Shown here: one piece after another, positions 18,634-28,378 of the stretch | Numbering within the stretch: position 1 is the stretch's first letter | How the letters are laid out: each line of letters begins with the position of its first letter | NCBI RefSeq assembly: GCF_900115295.1 | Contig: NZ_FOVZ01000001.1 | Coordinates: 682,001 to 746,000 of the forward strand | Reading direction: 5' to 3' | From: Sphingomonas sp. OK281 | GTDB lineage: Bacteria > Pseudomonadota > Alphaproteobacteria > Sphingomonadales > Sphingomonadaceae | Length of the DNA: 64,000 nt | Notes under the pieces: model-generated | What the model was told of the DNA's origin: nothing | The model's input: only the letters and a program-made list of their open reading frames with translations | Databases searched by the model: none | Position numbers and translations under genes: made by a program

Positions 18634-20055
18634 GTGGCCACCACCCTCGCCCCCGCGAAGACCGATTACGTCGTCGCCGACATCAGCCTCGCCGATTTCG
18701 GCCGCGCCGAGATCAACATCGCCGAGACCGAAATGCCCGGCCTGATGTCGCTGCGCACCGAATTCGGCGCAGCGCAGCCGCTCAAGGGCGCGCGCATCAC
18801 CGGCTCGCTGCACATGACGATCCAGACCGCGGTGCTGATCGAGACGCTGACCGCGCTCGGCGCCGACGTCCGCTGGGCGACCTGCAACATCTTCTCGACT
18901 CAGGACCACGCCGCCGCAGCGATCGCCGCATCGGGCGTCCCCGTGTTCGCGATCAAGGGCGAGAGCCTCGCGGACTATTGGAACTATGTCGGCGACATCT
19001 TCTCGTGGGATCGCGACGTAGAAGGCCAGACCGCCAACATCATCCTCGACGACGGCGGCGACGCGACGATGTTCGCACTCTGGGGCGCCAAGCTCGAAGC
19101 CGGCCACACGATGCCCGAGCCCGAGAACGAGGAAGAGGTCGAGATGCAGCGTGCGCTCAAGGCGTACGTCGCGAAGAACCCCGGCTACCTGACCGAGACG
19201 GTCAAGAACCTGAAGGGCGTCTCGGAAGAGACCACCACCGGCGTTCATCGTCTCTACGAGATCGCCAAGAAGGGCGAACTGCCGTTCCCCGCGATCAACG
19301 TCAATGACTCGGTCACCAAGTCGAAGTTCGACAACCTCTACGGCTGCAAGGAATCGCTGGTCGACGCGATCCGTCGCGCGACCGACGTCATGCTCGCTGG
19401 CAAGGTCGCCTGCGTCGCCGGCTTCGGTGACGTCGGCAAGGGCTCGGCCCAGTCGCTCCGCAACGGCGGCGCGCGCGTGATGGTCACCGAAGTCGATCCG
19501 ATCTGCGCACTGCAGGCGGCGATGGAGGGCTTCGAGGTCGTGACGATGGAAGAGGCCGTGACCCGCGCCGACATCTTCTGCACCGCGACCGGCAACGCCG
19601 ACGTCATTACTGCCGATCACATGAAGGCGATGAAGCCGATGTCGATCGTCTGCAACATCGGCCACTTCGACTCGGAAATCCAAATCGCCGCGCTGTCGAA
19701 CTACGACTGGACCGAAGTGAAGCCCGGCACCGACCTGGTGAAGTTCCCGGACGGAAAGCAGATCATCATCCTGGCGAAGGGTCGCCTGGTGAACCTCGGT
19801 TGCGCCACCGGTCACCCGTCGTTCGTGATGTCGGCCTCGTTCACCAACCAGACGCTCGCTCAGATCGAGCTCTGGACCAAGGGTGAGAACTACAAGAACG
19901 AAGTCTACGTCCTGCCGAAGCACCTCGACGAGAAGGTCGCGATGCTCCACCTCGAAAAGCTCGGCGTGAAGCTGTCGAAGCTCTCGGACAAGCAGGCCGG
20001 CTACATCGGCGTGCCGGTCGAAGGCCCGTTCAAGCCGGATCATTATCGCTACTAA
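18634..20055 (+). CDS. ahcY: Adenosylhomocysteinase (S-adenosyl-L-homocysteine hydrolase)
   Basis: AhcY splits S-adenosylhomocysteine into adenosine and homocysteine, relieving product inhibition of methyltransferases and feeding the methionine cycle. The product has 473 residues. Visible features are the [16 protein letters not shown] active-site segment, the [14 protein letters not shown] loop, substrate residues in [13 protein letters not shown], the NAD-binding [24 protein letters not shown], and the C-terminal DHYRY that reaches into the neighbouring subunit's NAD site. The frame opens at an ATG at 18595, but the GTG at 18634 has AGGAG eight bases upstream and gives the family length. 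A palindrome precedes the gene and a strong terminator follows. Confidence 0.97.
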   Translation: MATTLAPAKTDYVVADISLADFGRAEINIAETEMPGLMSLRTEFGAAQPLKGARITGSLHMTIQTAVLIETLTALGADVRWATCNIFSTQDHAAAAIAASGVPVFAIKGESLADYWNYVGDIFSWDRDVEGQTANIILDDGGDATMFALWGAKLEAGHTMPEPENEEEVEMQRALKAYVAKNPGYLTETVKNLKGVSEETTTGVHRLYEIAKKGELPFPAINVNDSVTKSKFDNLYGCKESLVDAIRRATDVMLAGKVACVAGFGDVGKGSAQSLRNGGARVMVTEVDPICALQAAMEGFEVVTMEEAVTRADIFCTATGNADVITADHMKAMKPMSIVCNIGHFDSEIQIAALSNYDWTEVKPGTDLVKFPDGKQIIILAKGRLVNLGCATGHPSFVMSASFTNQTLAQIELWTKGENYKNEVYVLPKHLDEKVAMLHLEKLGVKLSKLSDKQAGYIGVPVEGPFKPDHYRY

Positions 20056-20078
20056 GCGGTACTGCGATCACCGCGCGA

Positions 20079-20114
20079 AAGGCCGCGTCCACCAATCGGT
20101 GGGCGCGGCCTTTT
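20079..20114 (+). terminator. Rho-independent terminator after ahcY
   Basis: The arms AAGGCCGCGTCCACC and GGTGGGCGCGGCCTT form a 15-bp stem with one G-U pair and an AATC loop. The stem ends in TTTT, 24 bases after the ahcY stop. Confidence 0.88.
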
Positions 20115-20191
20115 CGTATGTATAGGCCGAAGGGTTGTCCCCGTCGCAATCAGCCGATTAGACTGCTGTATCCCCATCTCCGGAGAAGTGG

Positions 20192-21085
20192 ATGATGCCC
20201 AGTCTCGCGCTACGTCGTACCGCGTTATCGCTTATCGCCCTGATGACCGGCATGGGTCCGACAATTTTGCTGGCGCAGGATGCACCGAGCCCCGCGCAGG
20301 ACGATCGGATCGTCGTCGAAGGCCGGAGAGCCGGCGAGTTGGCGCGCCTGATCGAAAATCTTGCGCCGTTACGCGGCGGGCGACAAATCGCGAAATGGGA
20401 GTGGAGCGTTTGCGTCGGGGTCGTCGGCCTCGAAGCGGGGCACGCCGGCTTTTTAAGAGATCGTATCGAGGCGACCGCGCGAACGCTCAAGATCCCGGTC
20501 GACGCCAAGCGTGACTGTGAGCCCAACATCGTGATCGTGTTCACCGACCGGCCGCGCGACGTGCTGCTGGATATCAGGAAGCGAGCGCCCGAATTGCTGC
20601 GCGATCCGCAATATGGGTTCGCACGAAAATCCGAATGGGAGGAACTGTTGATGCCCCGCCCGGTGACGTGGATGGGTCTCGACGAGATCGATCTGTCGGA
20701 GGCGGGAGGAGCGGTATCCCGGCTGAGGAAGCAAACGCGACAGCGGTTGGTCAAGACCGTGGCGGTGATCGATGCGGGCGACATCGCCGATGTCACCTGG
20801 GGGCAGTTGGGCGATTATCTATGCCTGGTAACCTTGTCGCGGCCCAAGCTGGTGCCAAACTACGAGTCATCCACCATTCTCGGGCTGTTCGGTCTGCGGG
20901 ACCGGTCGCGTACCGATCCGGCGTTGCGCCCCGTGCTGAAGTCACTGGCGATGACACAGATCGATCGAAGCGTGCTGGCCAATCTGTACGCGATGGATGG
21001 TCGTCGGCCGGCGTTGACCCAGAGGAAGATCCTGCGCGCGGGCGTCGCGAAGGACTTGGGGGAGAAGGACTTGGGGACGAAGTGA
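20192..21085 (+). CDS. Secreted hypothetical protein
   Basis: I cannot assign this 297-residue protein to a family. A signal peptide (residues 1 to about 28, ending LLAQD) is followed by the DDRIVVEGRR segment common at the mature N-terminus of sphingomonad secreted proteins. A region with two cysteines (WSVCVG and KRDCEP, about 45 residues apart) could form a disulfide. The core then shows NIVIVFTDRP and a mixed alpha/beta pattern. The C-terminus repeats KDLG twice in the last ten residues. GGAGAAG precedes two consecutive ATGs (20192 and 20195). The gene is alone between the ahcY terminator and the convergent TonB receptor. A periplasmic enzyme or binding protein is possible but unsupported. 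Confidence 0.65.
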   Translation: MMPSLALRRTALSLIALMTGMGPTILLAQDAPSPAQDDRIVVEGRRAGELARLIENLAPLRGGRQIAKWEWSVCVGVVGLEAGHAGFLRDRIEATARTLKIPVDAKRDCEPNIVIVFTDRPRDVLLDIRKRAPELLRDPQYGFARKSEWEELLMPRPVTWMGLDEIDLSEAGGAVSRLRKQTRQRLVKTVAVIDAGDIADVTWGQLGDYLCLVTLSRPKLVPNYESSTILGLFGLRDRSRTDPALRPVLKSLAMTQIDRSVLANLYAMDGRRPALTQRKILRAGVAKDLGEKDLGTK

Positions 21086-21145
21086 TCTAGCCACCTATCC
21101 GGACAGCCGCGTCTTCGGCGAACCGGCCGAACCGGACGAACCGTC

Positions 21146-21185
21146 TTCAAACGCAAACGGGCGGGGCAGTTGCCTGCCCCGCCCG
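21146..21185 (-). terminator. Terminator of the TonB-dependent receptor gene
   Basis: On the minus strand the CGGGCGGGGCA / TGCCCCGCCCG hairpin (11 bp, 6-base loop, 21158-21185) is followed by GTTTGCGTTT. It lies 27 bases after the receptor stop and separates two convergent genes. Confidence 0.7.
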
Positions 21186-21211
21186 CCTGATCGTTCCAGG
21201 GTCTTCGACTA

Positions 21212-24172
21212 CTAGAACTTCAGCTGTGCACCGACGTAGAAGCGGCGGCCGATCGGATCGTAGATATCCGCTGCGGTCGTCGTGCCGGTGATCGTGCCGT
21301 AGAACACGGAGTCCTCGAGCTTCGGCGGCTTGCGGTCGAACAGGTTGGTGACGCCGAAGAACACCTCCATCTGCCTGCTCTCCTCGCCGACGCGCGCGCG
21401 CAGCTGGACGTCGTGATAGATCCGCGCCTTGATCTCGTTATGCGCGGCGATCTCGGGCGCCAGGCCGATCGAGTCGGCATATTCGGCGAACTCGTCGCGA
21501 ACGGTGTCGACCATCGGGCTGAGATACGTCGCGGTCCAGTTCACGCTGAACGGGCCGGCGCTGTAGCTGGCCGTCGCATTGACCTTGTCGCGGAAGACAC
21601 CGCCGAATTCCAGGTTGCCCACGCCGCTGTTGACGGGAGCTGCCGGATCGGACTGCGACTTGTAGCTGATGGTGTGCGTGTAGAGCACGCTCAGGTCGAG
21701 CCGATCGTCGGTGATCAGGCCGAGTGCCCGCCCGTAGCGCAGGTTGACGTCGATGCCGCTCGTCTTGGTATCCGAGATGTTGATGTTCTGCGCGTTCACC
21801 GTGCGGATGTAGCCGGTGTTGTCGTAGCGGATGACGTTGTTGCAGAACTGCGGCTGGCTGGTGAGCAGGCACTGCTGGATCGACGTGGCGCGCGGCACGA
21901 TGCCGATCGCGTTGTCCAGCTTGATGTTGAAGTAATCGACCGTCAGGCTGAACCCGCGGATCTGGTCCGGGGCGATCACTGCGCCGAGGGTGATGGTCTT
22001 CGCCTTCTCCTCGGTCAGGTTGCGATTGCCGCCATCGAAGCCGTTGATGCTCTGGATGTCGGCCAGCGTGTACTGGAACGTCCCGCCGTTGCGGACTGCC
22101 GCTGCGATCGCGGGGATCTGGCGGCAGGCATTGGCGTAGGTGCCGGTGGAGGCTGCGGTCACGCCGTCACAGGGATCCTGGACCGACGGGAAGGTTTCCG
22201 ATGCGGACGAGAACAGCTCGCCGATGTTCGGGGCACGGTTTGCAACCGCGTAGTTGCCGCGGAAGCGAAGACCGCGGACCGGCGAATATTCGCCGCCTGC
22301 GTTCCAACTGAACACGGTGCCGATCGTCGAATAATCCGAGTAGCGCGCAGCACCCTGCAGGCTCAGCGAATTGACGAACGGCAGGTCCTTCAGCAGCGGA
22401 ATGTCGATTTCGCCGAACGCTTCCTTCACGTTGAATTGGCCAACCGTATCCGGGGTCTGGTTACCCGAATTCAGGCCGGCGTTGGTCAGCGCGTCCCAGT
22501 TCTCGCTGCTCTTCTCGCGACGATATTCGCCGCCGAATGCAACCTTCACGTCACCGTAAGGCAGCGTGAAGAGCGAGCCGCTGAGGCTCGCATTCGCGAC
22601 GAACTGCGTGTTCTTGATCGCGACCGAGCGAGGCAGGGCGGACTGAACATAGGCCGATGCCGCAGCGCTTGCCGTGTTGTAGCCGAACAGGTTGATCGGT
22701 GCGCAGCCCGCTGCGCGTGCGGCGGGGTCGCGGCAGACGATCGTGCCGGTCGCGTCGGTGACGGCATCGAGCGCGTTCGCGTACTTCGTGATGTCGATGT
22801 CTTGGCTGCGGGTGTTGTCCTTCAGCTGGCCATAGACGCCCGATACTTCATACTGCCACTTGGGGCTGATATCCCCGCGGAAGCCACCGGCGATGCGGAA
22901 CGTGTCGCGGCTGTTCGTGTTGCTGCGGCTGAACACCTCGTTCTGGCGACGACGGAAGGCGATCGACGTGACGTCGTTCGATGCGATGCCGTCGCTGTTG
23001 CGCGCGATGATCTGCTGGCGGATCGACGCCGGGATGTAGGGATTGTCGATCGCATAGCCTGCACCGACATCGAGGCCGGAATCGAGCGCGAGCGCTTCGA
23101 TCTGCGAGCTGGACTTGGTCTTGGCGTAGGTGCCCTCGAGGAACGCCGTCACGGCATCGCTGAACTTGTACTGCGCTGCACCCGCGGCGAGATACCGCTC
23201 GACCGGGGTCGAGATACGACGCACCGCATTACGGTTGAAACCATAGCCGGTCGGGAAGCCGGTGACGACCGAGTTGTCCGGGTTGAACGTGAACAGGTTG
23301 CTGGCGAAACCGCCCGCGTTGGTCGAGGCGCCGTTGGCGTTGGTGAACTGGAAGCGGCCCTGGGCAGGATACGAGCTGTACGACTGCGGTCCGCAACCGG
23401 CCGCCGAGCAATCCTGCGCCGAGATGGCGCGCTTGTTCGACAGCAGGCCGAGATCCTTTGAATAGGTCCCGTTCAGGATGATCGAACCCTGACCGTCGGA
23501 GCCGAACTTCGTGCCGCCGGTGATGCTGGCGGTGTAGTTCGGATTGTCGCCGCGGCTGGTCAGTCCATATTGTGCGCGGGCGGTGATGCCCTGCATGTCG
23601 GTCTTGAGCACATAGTTGACGACGCCCGCGATGGCGTCCGAGCCGTAGATCGCCGATGCGCCGCCGGTGACGACTTCGATGCGCTCGACGAAATCAGCCG
23701 GGATGTTGTTCACGTCGACGATCGACGTGCCGGCGACGCCTGGCACGAAGCGGCGGCCGTTGACCAGCACGAGCGTGCGGGAATCGCCGAGGTTGCGAAG
23801 GTTGATCGTCGCGACGCCGTTACCCGACGTCAGGAAGTTGCTGTTCGTGCGGCTCAGGCCGGGAATGCCGACCTGCGGCAGCTTCTGCAGCAGGTCCTGC
23901 GTATTGACGATGCCCTGCGACTGGATCTGCTGGCTGTCGACGACCGCTACCGGCGACGCCGATTCGAGATCGGGACGACGGATGCGCGAACCGGTGACGA
24001 CGATCGAGTCGTCGGCGGTCGAAGCGCCTTGCGCCGGGGGACAACCCGGTCCGCGGGGATCTACGCTGCAATCCGTCTGGGTAGGCGCAACCTGCGCGGT
24101 CGCGGTGACCGGCATCGACAGCATTGTTGCCGTAAATGCGCTGGTCGCGAGAAGGACGGTTTTCAGAATCAT
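21212..24172 (-). CDS. TonB-dependent outer-membrane receptor
   Basis: This 986-residue receptor has a signal peptide (MILKTVLLATSAFTATMLSM, ending TATAQ), a TonB-box-like DSIVVTGSRI, and a plug domain (about 55-180) with DLLQKLPQVG and NLRNLGDSRTLVLVNGRRF. A 22-strand beta-barrel ends in RRFYVGAQLKF with a terminal Phe. It would move a scarce ligand (siderophore, sugar oligomer or peptide) across the outer membrane using TonB energy; the ligand is unknown. The Ala/Tyr/Gly-rich style and IVVTGSRIRRPDL motif are typical of the expanded sphingomonad receptor family. The frame opens at 24346, but the ATG at 24172 has AGGGG upstream and begins the signal peptide. The 273-base divergent space to the kinase gene shows no clear Fur box. 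Confidence 0.93.
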   Translation of the reverse strand: MILKTVLLATSAFTATMLSMPVTATAQVAPTQTDCSVDPRGPGCPPAQGASTADDSIVVTGSRIRRPDLESASPVAVVDSQQIQSQGIVNTQDLLQKLPQVGIPGLSRTNSNFLTSGNGVATINLRNLGDSRTLVLVNGRRFVPGVAGTSIVDVNNIPADFVERIEVVTGGASAIYGSDAIAGVVNYVLKTDMQGITARAQYGLTSRGDNPNYTASITGGTKFGSDGQGSIILNGTYSKDLGLLSNKRAISAQDCSAAGCGPQSYSSYPAQGRFQFTNANGASTNAGGFASNLFTFNPDNSVVTGFPTGYGFNRNAVRRISTPVERYLAAGAAQYKFSDAVTAFLEGTYAKTKSSSQIEALALDSGLDVGAGYAIDNPYIPASIRQQIIARNSDGIASNDVTSIAFRRRQNEVFSRSNTNSRDTFRIAGGFRGDISPKWQYEVSGVYGQLKDNTRSQDIDITKYANALDAVTDATGTIVCRDPAARAAGCAPINLFGYNTASAAASAYVQSALPRSVAIKNTQFVANASLSGSLFTLPYGDVKVAFGGEYRREKSSENWDALTNAGLNSGNQTPDTVGQFNVKEAFGEIDIPLLKDLPFVNSLSLQGAARYSDYSTIGTVFSWNAGGEYSPVRGLRFRGNYAVANRAPNIGELFSSASETFPSVQDPCDGVTAASTGTYANACRQIPAIAAAVRNGGTFQYTLADIQSINGFDGGNRNLTEEKAKTITLGAVIAPDQIRGFSLTVDYFNIKLDNAIGIVPRATSIQQCLLTSQPQFCNNVIRYDNTGYIRTVNAQNINISDTKTSGIDVNLRYGRALGLITDDRLDLSVLYTHTISYKSQSDPAAPVNSGVGNLEFGGVFRDKVNATASYSAGPFSVNWTATYLSPMVDTVRDEFAEYADSIGLAPEIAAHNEIKARIYHDVQLRARVGEESRQMEVFFGVTNLFDRKPPKLEDSVFYGTITGTTTAADIYDPIGRRFYVGAQLKF

Positions 24173-24445
24173 GATGGCCCCTGTGAGATGCGCGTATGGC
24201 GCGCTATGTCCCGAATATGAACGGGGATGACATAAAGAGACAATCGTTAATGACGCCCTGTCGCACTCCGGCGTTCGAATGCTGCGGACCGTTACAAATT
24301 TGACACAATAGATTGCGTCGAGGCGATCCGATTGCACACGCTGCACATTATCGGTTTTGCGGCGACTTCCCCGTCGCGACCGACGCTCCTACAGTCGGCC
24401 GTATGATCTCGCCTCGCCGCATGCCCGTTTGATGTCACCTTCGCG

Positions 24446-26821
24446 ATGACCGTAACCGCATCCTTTTGGAGCCTGTCGGCAGGGGCGGTGATCCTGCTGT
24501 TCCTGATGATCGGGGGATATCTTGCGTTTTTCGGCCTGCGGCTCCGTGCCGAGTCACGTCAGGCGCTGGAGAACAACGCACATCTGAACGCGATCCTCGA
24601 CGGGGCGCCGGCGATCGTGACGGTGATCCGGTCGGGTGGGCGGATCGAGATGGCGCAGCGGATGGCGGACTGGCTCGGGCTCGACGCGCCGCCGCGGTCG
24701 ATTGCGGAGCTTGCTGCCGGGGGGACGGGGCTCTCGGCGGACGATGCGGCGCGGTTGATTGCCGACGTCACCGCGGCGCAGCGATCGGGGCGCGCGTTCG
24801 TGCGCTCGGTGCGATTGCAGGGCTCGACGCGCGCGATCACGTTTCGCGGCGGGCGGGCGCCGGGCGAGATGGGGGCGACCGGTGCGGTGCTGCTTTGGGC
24901 GTTCGATGCGACCGACAGCGAGGCGGAGATCGCCCGGCTCAGTGCCGAAACCGCGCGGCTGGGCGAGGCGTATGAATCGCTGACCGGGCTGATCGAGGCT
25001 GCGCCGATGCCGATGTGGTACCGCGCGACCGACTTGCGGCTGGCCATGGTGAATACCGCCTATGTCGATGCGGTCGAGGGGCGCGATGCGGCCGACGTCG
25101 TGGCGCGGGGGCTGGAACTGGTCGAGGGATCGGGTCGCGGAGGACCGCTCGCCGGCGCGGCAGTCGCGCGCGAGCAGGGGCGGCCGCACCAGCAGGTCCT
25201 GCCCGCGACGATCGACGGTGCGCGGCGATCGTTGCAGATCTACGACGTGCCGTTGTCGAGCGGCGGGGTCGCCGGATTTGCGATCGACATCGAGGAACTG
25301 GAGCAGGCGCGGTCCGGCGCGAAGCGTTTTGCCGAGGCGCAGCGCGCGATGCTCGACCGGTTGTCGGCAGGCGTGGCGCAGTTCGGCGGCGATCGCTCGC
25401 TCGTGTTCTGCAACCAGCCGTTCCGCCGGATGTTCGCGATGCGCAGCGAATGGCTCGCCGACCGACCCGAGTTCGACCGGGTGCTGGAACGCATGCGCGA
25501 GGCGAACCGGCTGCCCGAAGTACGCGACTTTCCCAGCTGGAAGGCGGAACGGCGCGACTGGTTCATGCAGACCGGCTCGGCCCAGGGCGGCTCTGTCGGC
25601 GGGGGGGCGATGGAGGAGAATTGGCACCTTCGCGGCGGCACCCACCTTCGCGTCGTCGCGCAGCCGCTGCCCGATGGCGGCTTGCTGCTGATCTTCGAGG
25701 ACCGCACCGAACAGGTCCAGCTCGCCAGCGCGCGCGACACGTTGCTGCGCGTGCGGACGGCGACGTTCGACAACCTGTTCGAGGCGCTCGGCGTGTTCGC
25801 GGCGGATGGCCGGCTGCAGCTCTGGAACAACCGGTTCCGCGCGCTCTGGGGGTTGGAAGAGGAGTTTCTCGCCTCGCACCCCCGCGTCGATGCGTTTGCC
25901 GAGGCGGCTGGGGCCAAGCTCGCGACGCCGGGGCGGTCCGTGCTGATCCCGGACCTCGTGCGGTCGGCGACCGTCGGTCGCCAGCAGCGTGGCGGGCGCG
26001 TGGCGTTCGCGGACGGGCGGCATTTCGAGTTTGCCGGCGTGCCGCTGCCCGACGGGAATGCGCTGTTCACGATGCTCGACATCACCGACAGCCGGCGCGC
26101 GGAGCAGGCGTTGCGCGACCGCGCAGACGCGCTCGAAGCGACCGACAAGGTGAAGACCGCGTTCGTCGCGAACATGAGCTACGAACTGCGCACGCCGCTG
26201 ACCTCGATCAGCGGGTTCGCGGAGATGCTGCATGGCGGGTATGCGGGCGCGCTGACGCCGCAGGCCGAGGGGTATGTCGGGGCGATCCTCGAGTCCGTCG
26301 AGCGGCTGGGGTTGCTGGTCGACGACGTGCTCGACCTGACCCGGGCGGAGAGCGACCGTGCGGAGACCGACCGCAGCGATGTCGATCTCGCGGCCACCGT
26401 GCGCGCTGCGGCGGAAACGATCCTGCCGTCGGCCAAACGGCGCAAACTCGACTTCGCGATCGAGGTTGCGCGCTCGACGGGGCGCGTGAACGGGAATCCG
26501 AAGCGATTGAAGGAGGTCGTCGAGCACCTGCTGCGGCATGCGGTCGCGGCGACGCTGGATGGCGGGCGCGTGTTGCTGCACACCGATGGCAACGCGACGT
26601 CGGCGCGGATCGTGGTGTCGGACGACGGGGTAGGCATGGACGCGGAGGCGGTCGCGCACGCGTTCGACCGGTTTGCGGAGTCCAAGCCGATGGGGGACCG
26701 GGCGTTGGGATTGGGATTGCCGTTGGCCAAGCAGTTCGTCGAGGCGCATGGCGGGACGATCGAACTTGTCTCCGAACCGGGCGCCGGCACGCTGATCACC
26801 GTAGAATTGCCGCGGCGATGA
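24446..26821 (+). CDS. divL: DivL-like PAS sensor (pseudo)histidine kinase with Tyr at the phospho-acceptor site
   Basis: This 791-residue protein has one N-terminal membrane helix (about 8-30), several PAS-like regions (about 45-550), a HisKA domain and a HATPase_c domain. The H-box reads NMSYELRTPL, with Y579 where kinases have His; this is the hallmark of Caulobacter DivL, a regulator of CckA that reads DivK phosphorylation. In the ATPase domain the DxGxG box is intact (D726-D727-G-V-G) and GLGL is present. The N-box, however, reads HLLRHA with His at 694 and 698 where the metal-binding motif NLLxNA is expected, so ATP binding may be weak or lost. The length and the divL-tsaE order match alphaproteobacteria. 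The start ATG has only a weak Shine-Dalgarno. Confidence 0.85.
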   Translation: MTVTASFWSLSAGAVILLFLMIGGYLAFFGLRLRAESRQALENNAHLNAILDGAPAIVTVIRSGGRIEMAQRMADWLGLDAPPRSIAELAAGGTGLSADDAARLIADVTAAQRSGRAFVRSVRLQGSTRAITFRGGRAPGEMGATGAVLLWAFDATDSEAEIARLSAETARLGEAYESLTGLIEAAPMPMWYRATDLRLAMVNTAYVDAVEGRDAADVVARGLELVEGSGRGGPLAGAAVAREQGRPHQQVLPATIDGARRSLQIYDVPLSSGGVAGFAIDIEELEQARSGAKRFAEAQRAMLDRLSAGVAQFGGDRSLVFCNQPFRRMFAMRSEWLADRPEFDRVLERMREANRLPEVRDFPSWKAERRDWFMQTGSAQGGSVGGGAMEENWHLRGGTHLRVVAQPLPDGGLLLIFEDRTEQVQLASARDTLLRVRTATFDNLFEALGVFAADGRLQLWNNRFRALWGLEEEFLASHPRVDAFAEAAGAKLATPGRSVLIPDLVRSATVGRQQRGGRVAFADGRHFEFAGVPLPDGNALFTMLDITDSRRAEQALRDRADALEATDKVKTAFVANMSYELRTPLTSISGFAEMLHGGYAGALTPQAEGYVGAILESVERLGLLVDDVLDLTRAESDRAETDRSDVDLAATVRAAAETILPSAKRRKLDFAIEVARSTGRVNGNPKRLKEVVEHLLRHAVAATLDGGRVLLHTDGNATSARIVVSDDGVGMDAEAVAHAFDRFAESKPMGDRALGLGLPLAKQFVEAHGGTIELVSEPGAGTLITVELPRR

Positions 26822-26835
26822 TGATTTTGAACCTA

Positions 26836-26938
26836 CTCCCTCTCCCCTTCGGGGAGAGGGTTGGGGTGAGGGGCAGCCAAGCAGTGCTCTGCCCGGAACA
26901 GCCCCTCACCCAACCCTCTCCCCGGAGGGGAGAGGGCT
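26836..26938. repeat. Intergenic inverted-repeat element, family B copy 1
   Basis: CTCTCCCCTTCGGGGAGAGG followed by TTGGGGTGAGGGG is mirrored 50 bases later by CCCCTCACCCAA and CCTCTCCCCGGAGGGGAGAG. It fills the whole gap between divL and tsaE, and its last bases abut the tsaE ATG, so it must supply the tsaE ribosome-binding region. Confidence 0.8.
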
Positions 26939-26939
26939 C

Positions 26940-27389
26940 ATGCGCGTGATCCTTCTACCCGATCCGCAAGCTACCGAAGCATTCGGGGCGCTGTTGGCAG
27001 ATCGCGTCCAACCCGGCGACGTGATCACCCTCGAAGGTACGCTCGGTGCGGGCAAGACGAGCGTCGCGCGCGGGCTGCTCGCCGCACTCGGGCTCGCCGG
27101 CGAGGCACCATCGCCGAGCTTCGCGATCGTCCAGCCCTACGAGCCACCCGAAGTGCGCTTTCCCGTACTGCACGTCGACCTCTACCGCATCGACGACCCC
27201 GCCGAGATCGAGGAACTCGCGCTCGACGACGCGCGCTACGATTCGCTGCTCCTCGTCGAATGGCCGGAGCGCGCAGGCCCGGATTACTGGCCGGATGCGC
27301 TTCGGCTCAGCCTCACGATCGAGCCGGACGGCACGCGCGGCTTGACTATCGGCGTGCCGGAAGCTTGGAGGTCGCGATGGCCGACATGA
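26940..27389 (+). CDS. tsaE: tRNA threonylcarbamoyladenosine biosynthesis ATPase TsaE
   Basis: TsaE is the P-loop ATPase that works with TsaB-TsaD to install t6A at position 37 of ANN-decoding tRNAs. The 149-residue product has the Walker A GTLGAGKTSVARGLL at about 32-46. Next come the conserved PSPSFAIVQPYE segment and the HVDLYRIDDPAEIEEL motif (metal/nucleotide contact), then LLLVEWPERAG. It starts at the ATG at 26940 directly after a repeat element, and its GGAG-like signal is provided by the repeat (GGAGGGGAGAGG). The amgK start lies inside its 3' end, so the two are translationally coupled. Confidence 0.94.
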   Translation: MRVILLPDPQATEAFGALLADRVQPGDVITLEGTLGAGKTSVARGLLAALGLAGEAPSPSFAIVQPYEPPEVRFPVLHVDLYRIDDPAEIEELALDDARYDSLLLVEWPERAGPDYWPDALRLSLTIEPDGTRGLTIGVPEAWRSRWPT

Positions 27390-28378
27390 CCCCGCCGCCC
27401 GGCGCCGCCGCTTTTCTCGACGCTCATGGCTGGGGCGGGGCACAGATCCTCCCGGTCGCGGGCGACGCCTCGTTCCGGCGCTATTTCCGCGCGATCGATG
27501 GCGCCAAGGAGGGCGGCCGTCAGGCGATCCTGATGGACGCGCCGCCGCCACACGAGGATCCGCGGCCGTTCATCGCGGTCGCCGAATGGCTGGTCGAACG
27601 GGATTTCGCCGCGCCCGCCATTCTGGCGTGCGACCTCGACCAGGGGCTCGTGCTGATCGAGGATTTCGGCGACGATCGGCTGCGCGAGGCAGTCGATGCT
27701 TCACCGGAGCAGGAACTGTCGCTGTATGCGCCGGCGATCGACTTGCTGATCCGGTTACGCGGCCATCCGGCGGGGCCCGTTCCTCCCTACGACCGCGCAG
27801 TCCTGCGCCGCGAGGCGCGGCTGTTCGTCGAATGGTATTGCCCCGCGGTCGGGATCGAGCCCGATCTGCCAGGCTGGGACGCGGCGTGGGAGGCGGTGTT
27901 CGATCATGCGATCGCCGAGACGCCGGTCACGGTACTGCGCGATTATCATGCCGAAAACCTGATGCTGGTCGGACCGGCGCGGTCGCTCGGGCTACTAGAT
28001 TTTCAGGACGCCTTGGCAGGGCATCCGGCCTATGATCTGGTGTCGCTGTTGCAGGATGCGCGGCGGACGGTCGATCCGACGGTCGAGGCCGCCATGCTGG
28101 AGCGATATCGCGCGGCGGCGGACGCGGGGCCAGAGACGGATGATGCCTTCATGAACGCGTATCACGTGCTCGGCGCGCAGCGGAATGCGAAGATCCTCGG
28201 CATCTTCACGCGGCTGTGGAAACGCGACGGCAAGCCGCATTACGCGACGATGTGCCCGCGCGTGTGGGCCTATCTGGAGCGCGATCTGGCGCAGCCGGTG
28301 ATGGCGCCGGTCGCGGCATGGTTCGATGCCAACGTGCCGACGGCGTTGCGCGGCGATCCGCTGGCCCTGAGCGCGTGA
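27377..28378 (+). CDS. amgK: N-acetylmuramate/N-acetylglucosamine anomeric kinase (AmgK)
   Basis: AmgK phosphorylates MurNAc (and GlcNAc) at C1, the first step of the recycling route that returns wall sugars to UDP-MurNAc without de novo synthesis and so bypasses fosfomycin. The 333-residue protein belongs to the aminoglycoside phosphotransferase fold. It shows GDASFRRYFR near the N-terminus, LIEDFGDD in the hinge, the catalytic loop LRDYHAENLML and the metal motif LLDFQDAL followed by HPAYDLVSLLQDARR. The frame is open to 27260, but the ATG at 27377 has GGAGG six bases upstream and lies inside the tsaE end. The next gene, murU, overlaps by four bases (GTGA), which strongly supports the assignment. 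Confidence 0.92.
   Translation: MADMTPPPGAAAFLDAHGWGGAQILPVAGDASFRRYFRAIDGAKEGGRQAILMDAPPPHEDPRPFIAVAEWLVERDFAAPAILACDLDQGLVLIEDFGDDRLREAVDASPEQELSLYAPAIDLLIRLRGHPAGPVPPYDRAVLRREARLFVEWYCPAVGIEPDLPGWDAAWEAVFDHAIAETPVTVLRDYHAENLMLVGPARSLGLLDFQDALAGHPAYDLVSLLQDARRTVDPTVEAAMLERYRAAADAGPETDDAFMNAYHVLGAQRNAKILGIFTRLWKRDGKPHYATMCPRVWAYLERDLAQPVMAPVAAWFDANVPTALRGDPLALSA

Noticed and set aside
18568..20043. 491-codon minus-strand frame opposite ahcY
   Set aside because: It is a shadow of ahcY, whose motifs, start and terminator are all in place on the plus strand.
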